A stretch of DNA of 64,000 nucleotides from Ramazzottius varieornatus (Eukaryota; Tardigrada; Eutardigrada; Parachela; Ramazzottiidae). The stretch's first letter is position 1. Each line of letters starts with the position of its first letter. The notes beneath the pieces are model-generated. The model did not search any database, was not told where the DNA came from, and worked only from the letters and a program-made list of their open reading frames with translations. Below are positions 1-12,600 of the stretch, piece after piece. The position numbers and the translations under genes were made by a program. The stretch lies in contig BDGG01000001.1 in assembly GCA_001949185.1 (NCBI GenBank), positions 9,269,085 to 9,333,084 on the forward strand. The letters are read 5' to 3'.

Positions 1-179
1 ATGGCGTCACGGTGAGCATATGCTGTATGCGTCATCATACCCGTAAACTTCACACTCACTGTCACGTCAGCTCGCCAAGTTCATGAAGCATTACAGTACC
101 GTATATTATAGTACCTACGCTTGATTTGACTGTCTTTTGCACATGTTATAATATGGCTTTTGTTGCTGTTATTGGATAG

Positions 180-2343
180 CCGGAACTTGTACGGCACTTT
201 GTCAACGGCCATCCTTTGATTGCTGGAGGCAGCGAACGAGAGGCCGTGGATGAAAGTGCGGAAGGTGTGGGGCAAGTGATACCGGCAGTATTAGGCCAAA
301 AGACGCTGGCGTCCCTGCTGACGTCCTGTCCCCTGCTGGCTACACAGTGCAGCGTCGTCTGTGCCCGATGGAGGTTCCTGCAGCAAGCCCGCCTCTTCCT
401 CCGCAGAAGCTTGACCTACAATATGGCCCATCGACGGTTGAAGCCGCCGCAAAACTACCTGCAGCGCTCGCCGGAAACCAAACGACGCAACATCTTCTGC
501 CTACTGCAACAACTGTGCCAGAGACAGAGGGAAACGGAAGAAGAAAGACTGGCTCTGGACAAGGGCACATATAGCTATCCTGTCGACATTAGCTTGAGCA
601 GCTTCACGCTGTTGCGCTGTAACGCCCCCGACTCCAAATTCAATAATCATACGGTGAGGCTATGCAGTATATTATATCATTTAGCGGAATACTTGGCCAT
701 GCTGTGGCGACATGTCCATCTTTGTACAGAATATGCGGCACGAGTATGTGGAACTGCAGCTGGCTGTCATGAGGAAGGCGCCGGAGGAGCTGTTACAGCG
801 TAAAGTACTGGAGCCGGCACTGAAGGATGCGAAGAAGGTGATGGGGACGGTCGGTGCGCAGCTGCCGGCAGCGGTGGCACCCATTGGCGACGGCTGCCAG
901 GGCCCCAGCCAGCACTCGGTCTGCTTCGCCGTCGACTTCCCGCCCAGCGTCAAGCTACGGATGGAACACTGGAATTTGCGCAACTACCTGGTGGTGGGCA
1001 GCAGTGTCCATAGCATTGACCTGCTGACCGGCCAGAAGAAGGTCTTTAACAAGATGGTGGCCTACAACCTCTGCCAGCTGAGGGAGCCCAATGGCAACCT
1101 GCCCCTAGAGTCGGCTGGCGTCTTTGAAAACTTCAAGTTTCAACTGACACGGGGCCCGTGTCACACATTCAAGGTAGTGCTTATCTTCATCACCTCAAGC
1201 AGGGCTAATATGGCATGTGCCGACATTTGGTCTTGACAGATGCCATACCGCTTTGTGCTGATCTACAACGCGGGCCAGCACTACCAAGTACGCGACATGA
1301 TCAACCTGAAGAGTACCTTCCGGCCTCATGGCCATGTCTGCGTCTTGTGCGGCATGCGCTGCGACAGCCTGGTCAACGTCTTGCGCCACTTGGAAGGCTA
1401 TCATCCTTCCCTGGGTTACGAGTATGACCAGCAAGGGCAGCGCATCTACCTCTGGTTCTCGCCCGAGCATGACTTCGAGCGCAGCACTGTAGCCGGCCTG
1501 CTCGACCATTGGCAGCTACTACAGTTTCGGCGAAAAGGCGACGGTAGCGCTTTCACCGTCCCCGACGATGTCACCAATCCCGATGGTCGGCCAGTCTTCC
1601 AGTGGATGTCCCAACGATACTGGCCTGATAAACCAAAAGGTAAGGTCGGTCCTGCCTACGGGGCAATAGTACAGCTAGTACAGCCTTGGGTCTTGCAGAT
1701 TGCTTGCCAAAGTTTAGTCTGGAGCGAGTGTTGGGCGTCTACGGGGTGCCCATCAACCCCTTGCGCCACTACTTGCACACCAGCACCGTCCGCTCCATCC
1801 GCCCAGAACAGCGCTGGCTGCAGGCCTACGATAGTGACGAGGAGACAGAGTGGCAGGATGAGTATGAACGGGAAAAGTTGCACGACTTTATCGACTGTAA
1901 CCCCCAAGAAAAGTACTTCATGTCCCTGTGGAACGCCTTCACCCGCCGCCTGGCGCCCCTCATGTCCTTCAAGATGCAAGATGTCCTCTGTAGGTTTGTC
2001 CTACAGCATGCCGTCGAGATTGAGCTCCACGAAGCCTATCCTGCTCTGGTTGCTCAACTGGCCATCCTGCGACGCGACACTGTCATCACTGCCCCACAAA
2101 GCATCCAGGTAATACCTCCTTCCCATCGTTGCTTTTGACACCTTCACCGCAAAGATTCCTTTCCTTTTGTAGGTCATCCAAGCCTACAGAAACACCCTGG
2201 CTTGTCACGTCACCGTGGATCGGCTTCCCCGCATATCCAACGGGACAAGCAGTGGCGCAAACTCCAAGGTTCCGCCCACTTCTCCTTCCCTTCCTTCCTC
2301 CTTATCCTCCCAGGCTCCTTCATCCATACCAAAGATTGCTTGA
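180..2343 (+). CDS. SUZ12: Polycomb protein SUZ12 (PRC2 subunit), 5' end unresolved
   Basis: SUZ12 is the scaffold of the PRC2 complex, which methylates histone H3 lysine 27. Exons read as about 180-650, 730-1173, 1240-1639, 1699-2108 and 2173-2343, with GT-AG borders and matching phases. The first exon carries the family motif FLRRSLTYN (SUZ12 'FLHRTLTYM'). Exon 3 has the C2H2 finger CVLCGMRC...HLEGYH followed by GYEY and IYLWF. Exon 4 holds the VEFS box, with acidic DSDEETEW, the helix MSLWNAFTRR and the FVLQHAVEIELH segment that contacts EZH2. The C-terminal exon ends in a Ser/Pro-rich tail that I do not recognise as conserved. The finger, VEFS order and spacing fit the family, but identity to vertebrate SUZ12 is low. 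The initiator codon is not identified: an ATG-containing stretch at base 1 is in the wrong phase to splice directly to base 180, so an exon may lie outside the window. Confidence 0.88.
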
Positions 2344-2641
2344 CACTGCATTTATTTTGTTTCGTTCTCATCGTTTTGTTTTCTGGCCTTCAACGTTGTG
2401 AGGACTTGGGTAAACTGTCGTTGAGTTCCCGTGCGTTCAAGCAGGCTAACTGATGGGCGTATTCCAATGTGATTTCTCCTTGTAATTATTATTATGACTT
2501 TATTGTTGACATTTTGTGTTTACCACACTTTCTTGCTCACGTCGTTTCTGCATTTTGACTTTTACCTCTTTAGTCTCTCTGCACTCCCTAGTGCTGGTGC
2601 TTGTTAATCTTTTTTACGTGAATATCTCATGTGCAGTGGCA

Positions 2642-2647
2642 AATAAA
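2642..2647 (+). terminator. Poly(A) signal AATAAA for SUZ12
   Basis: A canonical AATAAA lies about 300 bp after the SUZ12 stop codon on the same strand, in T-rich non-coding sequence. It is the most likely cleavage signal for that transcript. Confidence 0.5.
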
Positions 2648-2862
2648 CGTTGGAATGTCTTCTCGTCAGACAAGACAGCTCTTGCCCATACAAAAGGATA
2701 AATTACCCGTCGTCTATGGTAAGCTAGGGGTTTGCAAATATAAAAGATAAAAATAATGGTCATAGGGATTGCATAGGACAGATCATATCAGGAAAAGTTT
2801 ACTCGGTGCAAGTTTAAATAATCAGAGTTTAAGGAGAGGCCTGGGGAATGCTTGGGCCATGT

Positions 2863-5073
2863 TTAGAAAGCCGAGCAGGAGCCGTCCTTTTGACAAGTGC
2901 CCTCTAGCCGCGAGCCACATGGCCAATCAACCAGCTTGAAGATGTGTGAGAAGTTCCGCGGTCCCTCACGCCGTTCGCAGGTAACGAGGCATTCGTCCAC
3001 CTCTAACGTCTTGCCGGTAAATGACAAGGCCTTGTGAAACTTCTCTTTGACCAATTTGCAAACCCGAAAGCGTCCGGATATGGATGAATCCACTGGCTCG
3101 TCTCTACCAGGTCGTTCAATTCCAGTCAGAAGGTCTTCGTCGCCGGCTGCTCCATCAAAATCCCACAGTCCGCCCTGAACAACAAAAGTAAGAACAATGT
3201 TATCTTGAAGTCAGACTTGTCCGAATTACGAAGGGGATTCTTTCTTGCATATTAACCTGGTGTTGGCGTTGGAGCTGTCCGTCATCGAATTCATCAGCAG
3301 CTTCATTTGCCATATCACTGTCGTAACCACCGTCATCGCGGTCTTGCTCATCTACGACTCGTCTTTTTCTGCGCATGACCTTTATGGGAAGATAGGACCG
3401 TCGATCGCCATCGAGATCCAAGTATCTATCCGCTGCTTGAAAGACCAAGTCTGTCGGTTCTTCCATGTCGGCGGAAGTGACGAACACAGCTGGATAGCTC
3501 GGACTTGGTGTCTCCTCTTCATTAAGATATACTTGTCGCTTTGTGCGAGAAGGCTTCTTGGTAGCCACCTCAGTACTGAGGCCTCTGCAAGCATCGGCCA
3601 GCGATACAGTCCGTAGTTTCTGAACGGCTTCTCGTTTCGACCGGCTGTTTGTCTTCTGCTCCTCCGTTACTTTCACCTTCTTTTTCTGCTTTTTGACGCT
3701 ATTTGTTTTCCCGGGCAAAGACCTTCCTTTGGTGGTCTTGACTCTCGGATTTTGACGATCTATTTGGCGCTTCAGAGGATGTAAGGCGCTTTGCACTCTT
3801 CGTTCAACGTCTTCTCCTGCCGACGATCCACCTCTTGCTCTCTGCATTAATGGAAATGTGCTAAGTATTAATACAACAGCGTCCCTTTCCTTTGGAAAGT
3901 GAAACACGTCGTATCTCGAAAGGAGCGCCCATTTTGATCGTGGCTTACCTTTGGTGGAGAAGACTCTTCCTCCGCATTATCCAAGAACTGATCTAATAGC
4001 AAGCGTTGGGCTTTTCGATGGTTCAACACCTGCTGGCGGATTTTTTTGACCTGCTGTCGGCGATTTCGTTGACGACGTAACTGGGCAATCTCCGCAGCAA
4101 TTTGTTCGAGCTCAGCATCTTCTTCTTCTTCCTCTTCATCCGGAACATCGTCTGTGACCACTCGAGCGTCAACGTCAACGTCCTCGTCATCGTCAGAACC
4201 GTCCTCATAAATCTCTTGGTCGGCATCGGCTGCATCACTCCCTTGGAAATTCTGTGAGAAAAGTATATTCAATAAATTAACAGCATTCAAGCCTGTCGCT
4301 GGCGTACCTCATCAGGTATATCGAGGGCATCCTGGCGTGTTAACGGTGGCCTCATTTGTCTGTTTGCTGGTGGACCCGCTATTCTCCACTGCTGCTGTTC
4401 ATCAACGTCATCGGCATCAGCCAATTGCACCTCACCTTGAGGTAGTACTTGAGAGTCCTGGATAGTGTAATCAGCGCTTTGCCGTTTATCAAACGAGGGT
4501 CGCTGCAGCAAACGGCCATCCATCTGGTTACTTTCTACCATAATGGGAGCCAGCTGTCGACCACTTCTTTGACCATTAAATTCTTCCTCAACTTCATCAG
4601 AGGGTTCCTCGACGTCGAATTCGACGAGAGCACTGTCAAGGAGATCCTGGACTTTTGCTATCTCTTCCACTTTTGCCAGAAGCTTTTCACTGCTATCTTG
4701 GTCCGTCAGTTCAGCTGCCGGCTCTCCTCCACCATTCTGGCAACGTTTTTGAGATCAACTATTTTTTAGCTGTTATCATTGCAGTACGATAGCCTGCCGT
4801 CAGTCTGATAAAAGTCCATGTAGTAATTACCTTGTCGTAGTCGATGAGGAACTCTACGCCGCTATCTTCGATGGTGGCAGTGGGTTGTGTTAACGGGCTT
4901 GAAGGGTCCAGGTCTCCGTCAAGCGTTACCACTTGGACTGCCGGCAGGATGACAGGCCCGCCTTGCACGATTTCTACCACGTGGAGTAGTCCCAAAGCAA
5001 ATACTAGCCGTGATACCGGTTTCAGCAAATCTTGCCAACTTGTCATCGTGCAAATCATAACTAAAACCCCCAT
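2863..5073 (-). CDS. Unrecognised secreted protein with dibasic sites and a six-Cys tail
   Basis: Five exons (5073-4831, 4736-4308, 4251-3949, 3841-3257, 3174-2863) join in frame to exactly 624 codons, stop included. The N-terminus has a signal-peptide-like hydrophobic run (LVFALGLLHVVEIVQGG). It is followed by an acidic region (long Asp/Glu stretches in exon 3) and a helix-prone Arg/Gln/Lys segment. Next comes a strongly basic lysine-rich part with several dibasic sites, including MRRKRR, a good furin/kexin-type cleavage site. The last about 70 residues contain all six clustered cysteines (VCKL, ECLVTC, PCGS, TCQKDGSC), suggesting three disulfides in a small folded domain. I do not recognise a family. 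A cleaved secreted precursor or a matrix/cuticle-associated protein would fit; both are inference. Confidence 0.7.
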
Positions 5074-6758
5074 ATGAATGTAATTCACGGCTTGAACACG
5101 TCAGCCAGCAGGAACCGATCACAGTCAGAGGCTACGATTTTTACTCACTGTTAAATATCCAACGCTAGGTTGCGCATCACGCTTCATCGGCAAAGGTACT
5201 TTTCTCCGTAGGATATCTCGAGTATCAGCACACTGTTTCACCTCATGCCGCGCGCACGAAAACGTAACACAATATGGTACGCAAAAAGCTTCACTGGATA
5301 AGTCAACGAAGGATTCAAAGTCGCGAAGGCCAGATGGACGTGACACAACGGTAATAGGAGCTACGTTGAGCAGCTGTGCTAGCAACCTTTCAAGGCCGTG
5401 AACGCATCCTTTCCCTTCTGTGTACTCTCATCCCACGTACCCAACCAGCTTCTCGTACTTCAAACAAATGAGCTGCATTTATGCTCCGATAACAGTGCTG
5501 AACTTGATGAGGTGAAAGCGATGCAGCCCGGAGAATGTATTGAATGATCGACAACTCTTCGGATGCGTGGTACACGGAGACTGAGAGTATAATCGACCAC
5601 CTCCCCCGGCTTTTCCTCACTTAGCTCCCCTTCCGAACGTTAACGCAACTACAAGCAGATGCGATCACTTTGCTGGCTCCGCTCAAGTGTTGCTTCAACG
5701 TGCTGCCAGTACGAGCGTACCACGTCTGTCCAGGCTCTTCAGGTCGCAGGCTAACTGAAATGGAGAGCCAAATGGGCGCTGACAGGAAGTCAATTTTCCC
5801 CGCTTGTTCGATCGATCGATAAAAAACAATTTGGCTGACGAGCTCTTGTGTCTGCGCACTCAATATTCCAACAGCTTTTCGAAAGGCAACACAAGGTCCA
5901 CACCAACACGGATAAGGTTGTCGTATCAAGCAAAGCTGCAGCCGTTCAGTAGGACCTTTGTTTCCAGTTGGTTACCGCGTAGTCTATCCCAGTGCAATAA
6001 CAGAATCACTAGCTGGACTTCTGAGGGCTGCACGGTGAAGTACTAGTTTCGTCCTTCTGCTGATCAAAGCTGATGACACGCAAACTGAAGACCCAGGCTG
6101 ACGACCTAAATAGCGCCTTGGTCTAATTGAACGAGTGACTCGGGAGGTGCGCTGGCAACAGATAGTACTGTCTGGTACTGTACTCCTTGAAGCTGTCGGA
6201 AGGATGGCTCTGCTGTCAGTTATCGGATAAGTAACCGGATCTGAGCTCCTGTGTAATTCCCAATTACCGGGATGATATCAACGGAAGCCTAGTTGATCCT
6301 TGTCTACGTTTGAAGTTCCCCTTTGATAATAGGTCACGGGCCATACCAAGCAAAACTCGACTCGGCGACACTCAGGCTCAGGCATTGGGAAACCTACTGC
6401 ATTATGCAAGCTTTCGTGCCAAGCGGTTGTAATCCTTTGTAACTAAGTCAACGTCGAGGAAAGGAATTCATCTACATTGATGACTTGGGTGATGACTTGG
6501 GCAAGCATGGTTAATTTGACAGGTGCCTGCCACCATCCAGACCGTAAGTATGGATGACCAGCAGTGTGAATGCCGTTGCTAGAACACGGGATTTCTACAC
6601 ACTGATATAGTGATGCTGTTCAACGGGTTTCGTCTTTCCCGAGGATCCCGTCTGGGATAACAGAGAGCTTGACGGGAATAAAAGCGAACAGACAGCTTCA
6701 TCGTCGCGGCATACTCAGGTTGTGCTTGCAAGAAAATGACCAAAACCAGGGTACACCA
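5074..6758. other. Intergenic, no gene recognised
   Basis: ORFs on both strands here are short, overlap each other and lack recognisable motifs or coherent splice structure. The upstream part (5074-5400) is probably promoter or 5' leader of the minus-strand secreted-protein gene. I see nothing else that can be supported. Confidence 0.5.
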
Positions 6759-8735
6759 TTATGTGCTGCTAAGCGGAAAGAGAAGGTAGACTTGATCGGT
6801 CATCAGGACAACCGTATCGGCAGGCGGATTACACGCCACGAAGCGTAGCCTTGACGGACCAGCGGAAGTCGCAAAGTCGTCTTGTACGGAGGTGGCGCCA
6901 TCTGTCTGGGCCTCGGCAAACAGCCGGTACAAACCCAGAGCCAAGATACCGTATTCTTGCAACAAGGTTAGAAACATCTGACCATAGCTTGAACTCTGCA
7001 AAAAGATAGAAAAAATACAAGTTTACATCTCTAGAATAGCCTAGCTCTCGTGCGGTGTATAGCATAGTACTGTATGTCGTACCGCAAAATGCCGTAAAGA
7101 TCTTTTGGAAATGTCTATCAGGCGGAGAGCTTGCGTATAAAGGAGGTTCTTGGGTTGTACAGCGGAAGTGGTGGCAGAAGGCAGGACAAGGCCGGGGCCT
7201 TCAGCCATCACCTCTCGACGTCTTCTTGAGACGCTTCAGCAGAGGCTAAGCCGGACAAGAGTCGAGCCAACGATGGACCAAAACATGCCTGCAATATCAA
7301 AAGAGCCAGCTTGAACGTTTCGCGTGGGAAAACCAGATCGCTCAGTAAAGGCGCTGCTTGCAGCTGAGGCCAGCTTACCGGGATAAGCATGCTGGAACGG
7401 AGGTGATCGGAGCTAAGAACTCGACCAGACATAAATGGTGGCGAGGAACCATATTCGTTCTTCTGGCCGGCTCCTGGCGAGATGACGCGCAAGCTCTCCT
7501 TATTGTCTGCCATGCGATTAGAACTTTTAAAAGCAGTTAATGTCATACCAAGCAGGCAAACATGTACAAGCAGCAGAATATGTTACCCAGGATAGTCTTG
7601 GTGCTCATATCGCCATAGCCTGTCAGGAAAAGTAGATGGTGAGGCGGGTCGTCGACCCAAAAGTAATACGTAAAAGACGACAGGAAAAGGTTTGGTTACC
7701 AACGGTGGAGATGGTGATGACAGAGAAGTAGGCAAAGTTCCAGAAGGTGGTCTTCTGCTGTAGAGTGTTGTCATGCAGTGTCCCCGGGGTCGCCGAGCAC
7801 TCCAGCAACAGAAAGGTCCCGGTCATAATGTAGAGAAAGAGGCGGGCAAACTTGATGGCCAGCAAGTTGGCCAACAATCCCGTGGCGCGCGCCAGGTCCA
7901 CCAACCACAACAAGTTGAGGACTCGCAGGTAACGCAGCCCGAACCAATTACGGTCCAGGCCGATAGCCACGAAGGTTGGCGGGACCGTGAAGTAGTCCAC
8001 AAGCGACATGACACTCCAGGAGAAGGCCAGCTTCTTGTCGTGTGCTGCAAACTATTAGAGAAGGCATATTCAATGGCTTATCGATTATTTAATCCAATCC
8101 TCGGCATATTCCACTAATATTCTTAAATCTGGCTCCACGGTTGTTGCAAAGCGATACCCGGCCTTACCCTCAGAAAAAAGTAGAGGAGGAAGTAGCAGTA
8201 AAGGCTAGATCCACTTGCCACCATACGTCCCTCGTCCATTGGTGGCACAGCTCCACTTCCAAACATGACCTACCGAGTAAAGAACTTACTTCCATTACAG
8301 TGCCTTCAGGGAAGGCAGGGGCATTGGTAGGCGCTACTCACGGAGCAGTTTCCCGCCAGTAAACAATCAGCGACCCCACAGCGCAAAGTACTCCCAGACC
8401 TTTCTGTAAGGCGTTCAAAGTGGCATCAACCTCATACTCGACGGGAAAAGAGAAAAGCAAGAGCTTACGAGAAGGGTGCCGGTCACGCTTTGGTCCGAGA
8501 GGCAGGTGGCCGCCGCATAAGTGGCTCGCTGTGACCATGGTCTGCTGCTGGTCGATACAATGCCTGTCGAAGGCTGGGCTCCACGGAGAAGAAGTCGGCC
8601 AAGCACGACGAGGACGGTCAGGGCAAAGGGAACAGCTACACTGCTGATCAAGAAGGCATCCCAACGCCGTGCGCCCATCCATCCTTCGTCCCCCACTTGA
8701 CATGGTACTGCACCATACCATGCATCAGCTCCCAA
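6759..8735 (-). pseudogene. SLO/BK-type K+ channel relic lacking the RCK gating ring
   Basis: Exons match the SLO-type gene at 59.2-63.8 kb one by one. S0 contains ARRWDAFLISS (about 8680). S1 contains KGLGVLCAVGSLIVYW (about 8350-8400). S2-S3 contains WWQVDLAF (about 8170-8240). S3-S4 is FTVPPTFVAIGLDRNW plus GLRYLRVLNLLWLVDL (7900-8050). S5-pore is ITISTVG, spliced to GYGDMSTKT (7570-7720). After the selectivity filter, S6 stops midway. The next coding block (SGRVLSSDHL, 7380-7540) already matches the far C-terminus of the other gene, so RCK1 and most of RCK2 are missing. A one-base deletion near 8180 shifts the S3 exon, and leaving S6 in frame would need an intron of only about 25 nt. The last block (7000-6759, YGILALGLYRL ... 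ACNPPADTVVLMTDQVYLLFP) is intact. I call it a pseudogene; a truncated channel without a gating ring is the alternative. Confidence 0.75.
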
Positions 8736-9606
8736 CAGCCACTAGGAACAATTTAACGGAACTGGCCACTTGTTGCTAGCTTAACATCTCCAAAGTTGAG
8801 CAAGAATTTGTCAAGCAACGTACCTCATCCTAGGCTAGCATCGTACATGCAGTAATCGAGACAGGAGGAGCCTTCCGTTTCGAATGAGCTCGCTAAAAAT
8901 TGATGTGCGTATCGTAGTTCCTGCAACAGAACGCGAAGAGATTCAGCAAAACAAAACAAGCAGCAAACAATGCATGCATTCCACAGCCAGCGGATAAGCC
9001 GACAACGAACATACCAGGCCTCGAGGCTTAGTTGCAAGCAGCAGAATGACTGACGGCCCAATATCTCGACAAACCAGCATGGAAAGTGTTCAGAGGTGAC
9101 TGCGCTTCAGGCAAGCCTATTCAGTGGACTAAGACATTGGCAACTTTGATGTTTTGCAGAAGCGTAATGAAAAAATACACTGAATGGACTGCTTTATTGG
9201 GGTTAAGTGTCACTATAGAAAGAAAGGAGAAGGAGTGGATTGCTACCTGCACAAAGTAACAAAACATCAAGATAAAATCTCAAATGAAACAGAAAAGCCA
9301 GTAAGGGAGGATGATGTGCACTTTTCAGCTGGAAGTGCGTTGAGTAACAAAGAAGTCAAGATTTCTCTGACCGATACTTTTCAACAATCCTCATATTTTC
9401 GAAACGTCCAGAGACAGTGCTTTCCCTCCCTGAACTGAACACTGAAGAGGCAGGCCAAACATGTTTCAATAAATACCAACTACCAAGGTCTGCTGGCTTC
9501 AGTTTAAAACCGACTCTATGACAAATACTGACTCCTACTTGTGTGACGCTGGTGTTCAGCAAAGGGCCAAAGACGATGAAGAAGAAGAAGGGGGAGGGAC
9601 GACGTC
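8736..9606. other. Intergenic between the SLO relic and SETD1
   Basis: No conserved coding is recognised. The plus-strand ORF at 9184-9438 has no homology that I can see. The stretch near SETD1 is likely the 3' UTR of that minus-strand gene. Confidence 0.4.
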
Positions 9607-12600
9607 TAGTTGAGGGAGCCGCGACAGCCTTTGGAGCCGCAGAGGCAGGGGATCTTGCTCTCCTCGATGGGGAACTTGTAGTCGTAGGTGATCTCCTCGC
9701 CGGCGTTGATTTGCTGCTTGGAGAAGATGACAATCTTCTTCTGGCCGTCGACACTGATCACCTTGGCATAGGAGTTGGGCTGCAACAGAAGAATGAGCCC
9801 ATCGTAGGTGTCCACCAGGGATGGAAGAATGTTGCCAAGTGACGCACCTTGTCAGCCAGTCGAACCTAGCAAGATGCGCCACTTGAGCGAAGCAGCATGT
9901 CGAGTTTGTTGGGGCTGAGCTGCCACATACCCGACTTGTTACCTTGGACACATGTCACAGGACTAGAGAAAGAAAGGCATGGTGGCTTCTTACCGTGCAG
10001 CAGTGGTTCATGAAGCGGGCATAATTGCCACTCTTGGTGGCATCAATGACGCTAAAGTCGTCGACACGAAAGAGGTAGGAACTGCCGATGCCCACCTTCT
10101 CGTAGCGCTTCTCCCGCACGTCGGCGATATGGGCCCGAATCTTCTCACCGATATACTCAATGACCATCTCGTCTGGCGCGATGGGCTCTTGGGCAAAGAG
10201 ACCCCAGTTGTGGATCTTGGACCGGCCGAACCTGACCCTCTTGGCCTCGCTTTGCTACAACAGACAACATCCAGCATCACAACGCGGCCTACCCGAGACT
10301 GATCTGGCTGGTTTTTCCCTACGGTAAGCTTGTCGACAAGCGCACAAAGGCTGGTGCCCTGGCCGGCAGGGCCATATTGGTTGGCCATATGGGCCGAAAG
10401 AGGCACAGTGGCCAGCCCAACAAGTGGGACCGATGTGGCGCTGCTGCGTCTTACCTTGAGAGAGCAGAACTTGCCAATGTCGACGCCCAGCTCGCTAGCC
10501 GTGTAGTCCAGCTCGTTGATGAGGCGGCGCTTGTTCATGCGGGCTTCGCGGGCACTGAGGCCCTTGCCCCGCGTCACCCGCTCCTTCTCCTGAATCTCCT
10601 CCACGACCGCTCTCCTGGCCTGCTCGCTGGGCGACAAGTCGTTGAGGCGGATGGCGCTGCCGTATCGACCGGCCGGTGCAGACACCCGCTCAATCTTCTC
10701 GGCGTCAAAGGGGGCAGTGGCGTCGACGGTGGCGTTCTTGCGCAGATGGAGGACGCGGCGGGTGGTGCGCTTGTAGGGCGTGCAACGGGCACAGCCGCCC
10801 TCCGACGGCCTCTCCCTCTCCCACTTGTCCAAGGCCGCTTCACGGGCCGCTTGACTGACACCCGGCACCGACAGCAGCGTGGCCGGATGGTCGACCCAGT
10901 GGAAGACCCTCAGCCAGTCGGGGATCTGGTCGGCCACCAGCAGCTCATCCGTGGCCGCCTTCAAGTAGCCAATGTCCTCCCCATCTATGCCCTGCCTAAT
11001 GGCCTGCGCCAGCTTCTACAGAGAACACACAAGCCATATAGCTATAGTGACGCTATCCGCTGCGCCTCTCGCTACTTACGCTCTCCTTCTCCTGCGGCGA
11101 TCGCTCCTCGAAGAAGGGCCGCTTCCACGGGGCAATCTTGTCCTTGATGACCGTCGCCTCTATTGGCACCTTCTTCTTGATGAGCGGAAGAGTGCTGCTG
11201 GTGCGGGAAGGGATCAGGCCCTGTGCGCCATCCACTGCCTTGGATGGCAGGGCCGGCAGGACAAAGTCCTGCTGTAGCTTGGTCGTCGTCGTCGTCGTCG
11301 TCTTCTTCTTCTTCTTCTTGGCTGGCGGCTGCTGACTGTCCTCGGCCCACTTCTGGGCCTTGTCCTTCTCCTCCACAATCTCCGAGGCGGCAAGCAGCAG
11401 GTCCAAGGCCGAGAAGGGGTCCTCGGTGATGGGCGTCAGCACGCTGTCGTTGGCGGCCAACAAGATGGGCTTCCGGCTGACCGGCTCCTCATTCTCGCTC
11501 CTACAGAGCAACACCAGTCAACACCTTACTTTTCTTCTATAGACCAGGACACACGAGTAGGGCCTTACTTGGTGACAACGTCCGACCTGGACAGTTGCAA
11601 GAGGGCCTTCTCGGCTTCCCGTTCGGCCTTGCTGTGTTGCTCCGAGGAGCTCTTCCTCTTCTTGTCCTTGTGGGGCGACGACGATACCAGCGGCGTCGTT
11701 AGGAAGACACTGTTGGAACTGTCGGCCTTGAGGAGAGTGTCGGGCAAGAGACTGACCATCTGCACGTCGGCGGCCGCAGCATCCTCCTCCACACTGCGCC
11801 GCTTCGTATCGCCTTCGCGCTCCTTTTTCCTCTTCTTGGACTTGAGCGGTTCTTCCGGTACTTTCCATGTTTGGCCTTCCTCCTTGACGGCAGGCTTCTG
11901 GTCCGCCGACACACCAGCGCCGTTCTCTCCCTTCTGCTTGGCTACGGCGCTGCTGGCGGCCTCTTGTGGCTCATTCTCTTGTCCCTCAGTCGTGGCTGCC
12001 ACCGCCACAGCTTTCTATAGCCATAAAACGCAGTCTTAATCAACATAATCCATGCTATGCGAAGGACAGACTGTATTCTCACCGGCTTCCTGAAGGAGGG
12101 CATCTTGTGGATCTTCAAGGCATTCCTCAAACTAAGTGGCCCACCTCCGCTTATATCCCCACTGAGTATCTTGTCCACCGTGTTGGTAATGTCCATTACG
12201 TGCGGAGTTATGCTTGTCGTCGTTGAGACATTTCGGATGGACATCTGCAATTATACTGTAGTAATGGTCCAAACTTCAAATGAGGCTTAATAATTATCCT
12301 CCACTTCGAATAACAGCAAGAGACGACAGGGGCAAGTGACATACTCGTTGATTGTATTCGCGTTGATGCTTCTCGGTCCATGCATCGAAAGCCCTAAAGA
12401 GATGGGTGTGGATGATGCGGCGTTCCAGGTCGCGGGTGATGACCGTCTTCATGTCTTCCATTAGCTTGGCAAAGCAGTCGCCTTGCACCTGGTAGGGACT
12501 GAGCAGTGGCCGGAAGTAGCTTGGGTAGAAGGCCCTCAAATCGTGGGGGATGCTGGGCAGGTTGTACAGGCCGCTGTGCAGGAAGAGCTGTGACAGCAGG

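Noticed and set aside
9543-11147. Long plus-strand ORFs antisense to SETD1 (for example 10377-11147)
   Set aside because: They are shadows of the GC-rich SETD1 coding exons and have no motifs of their own.
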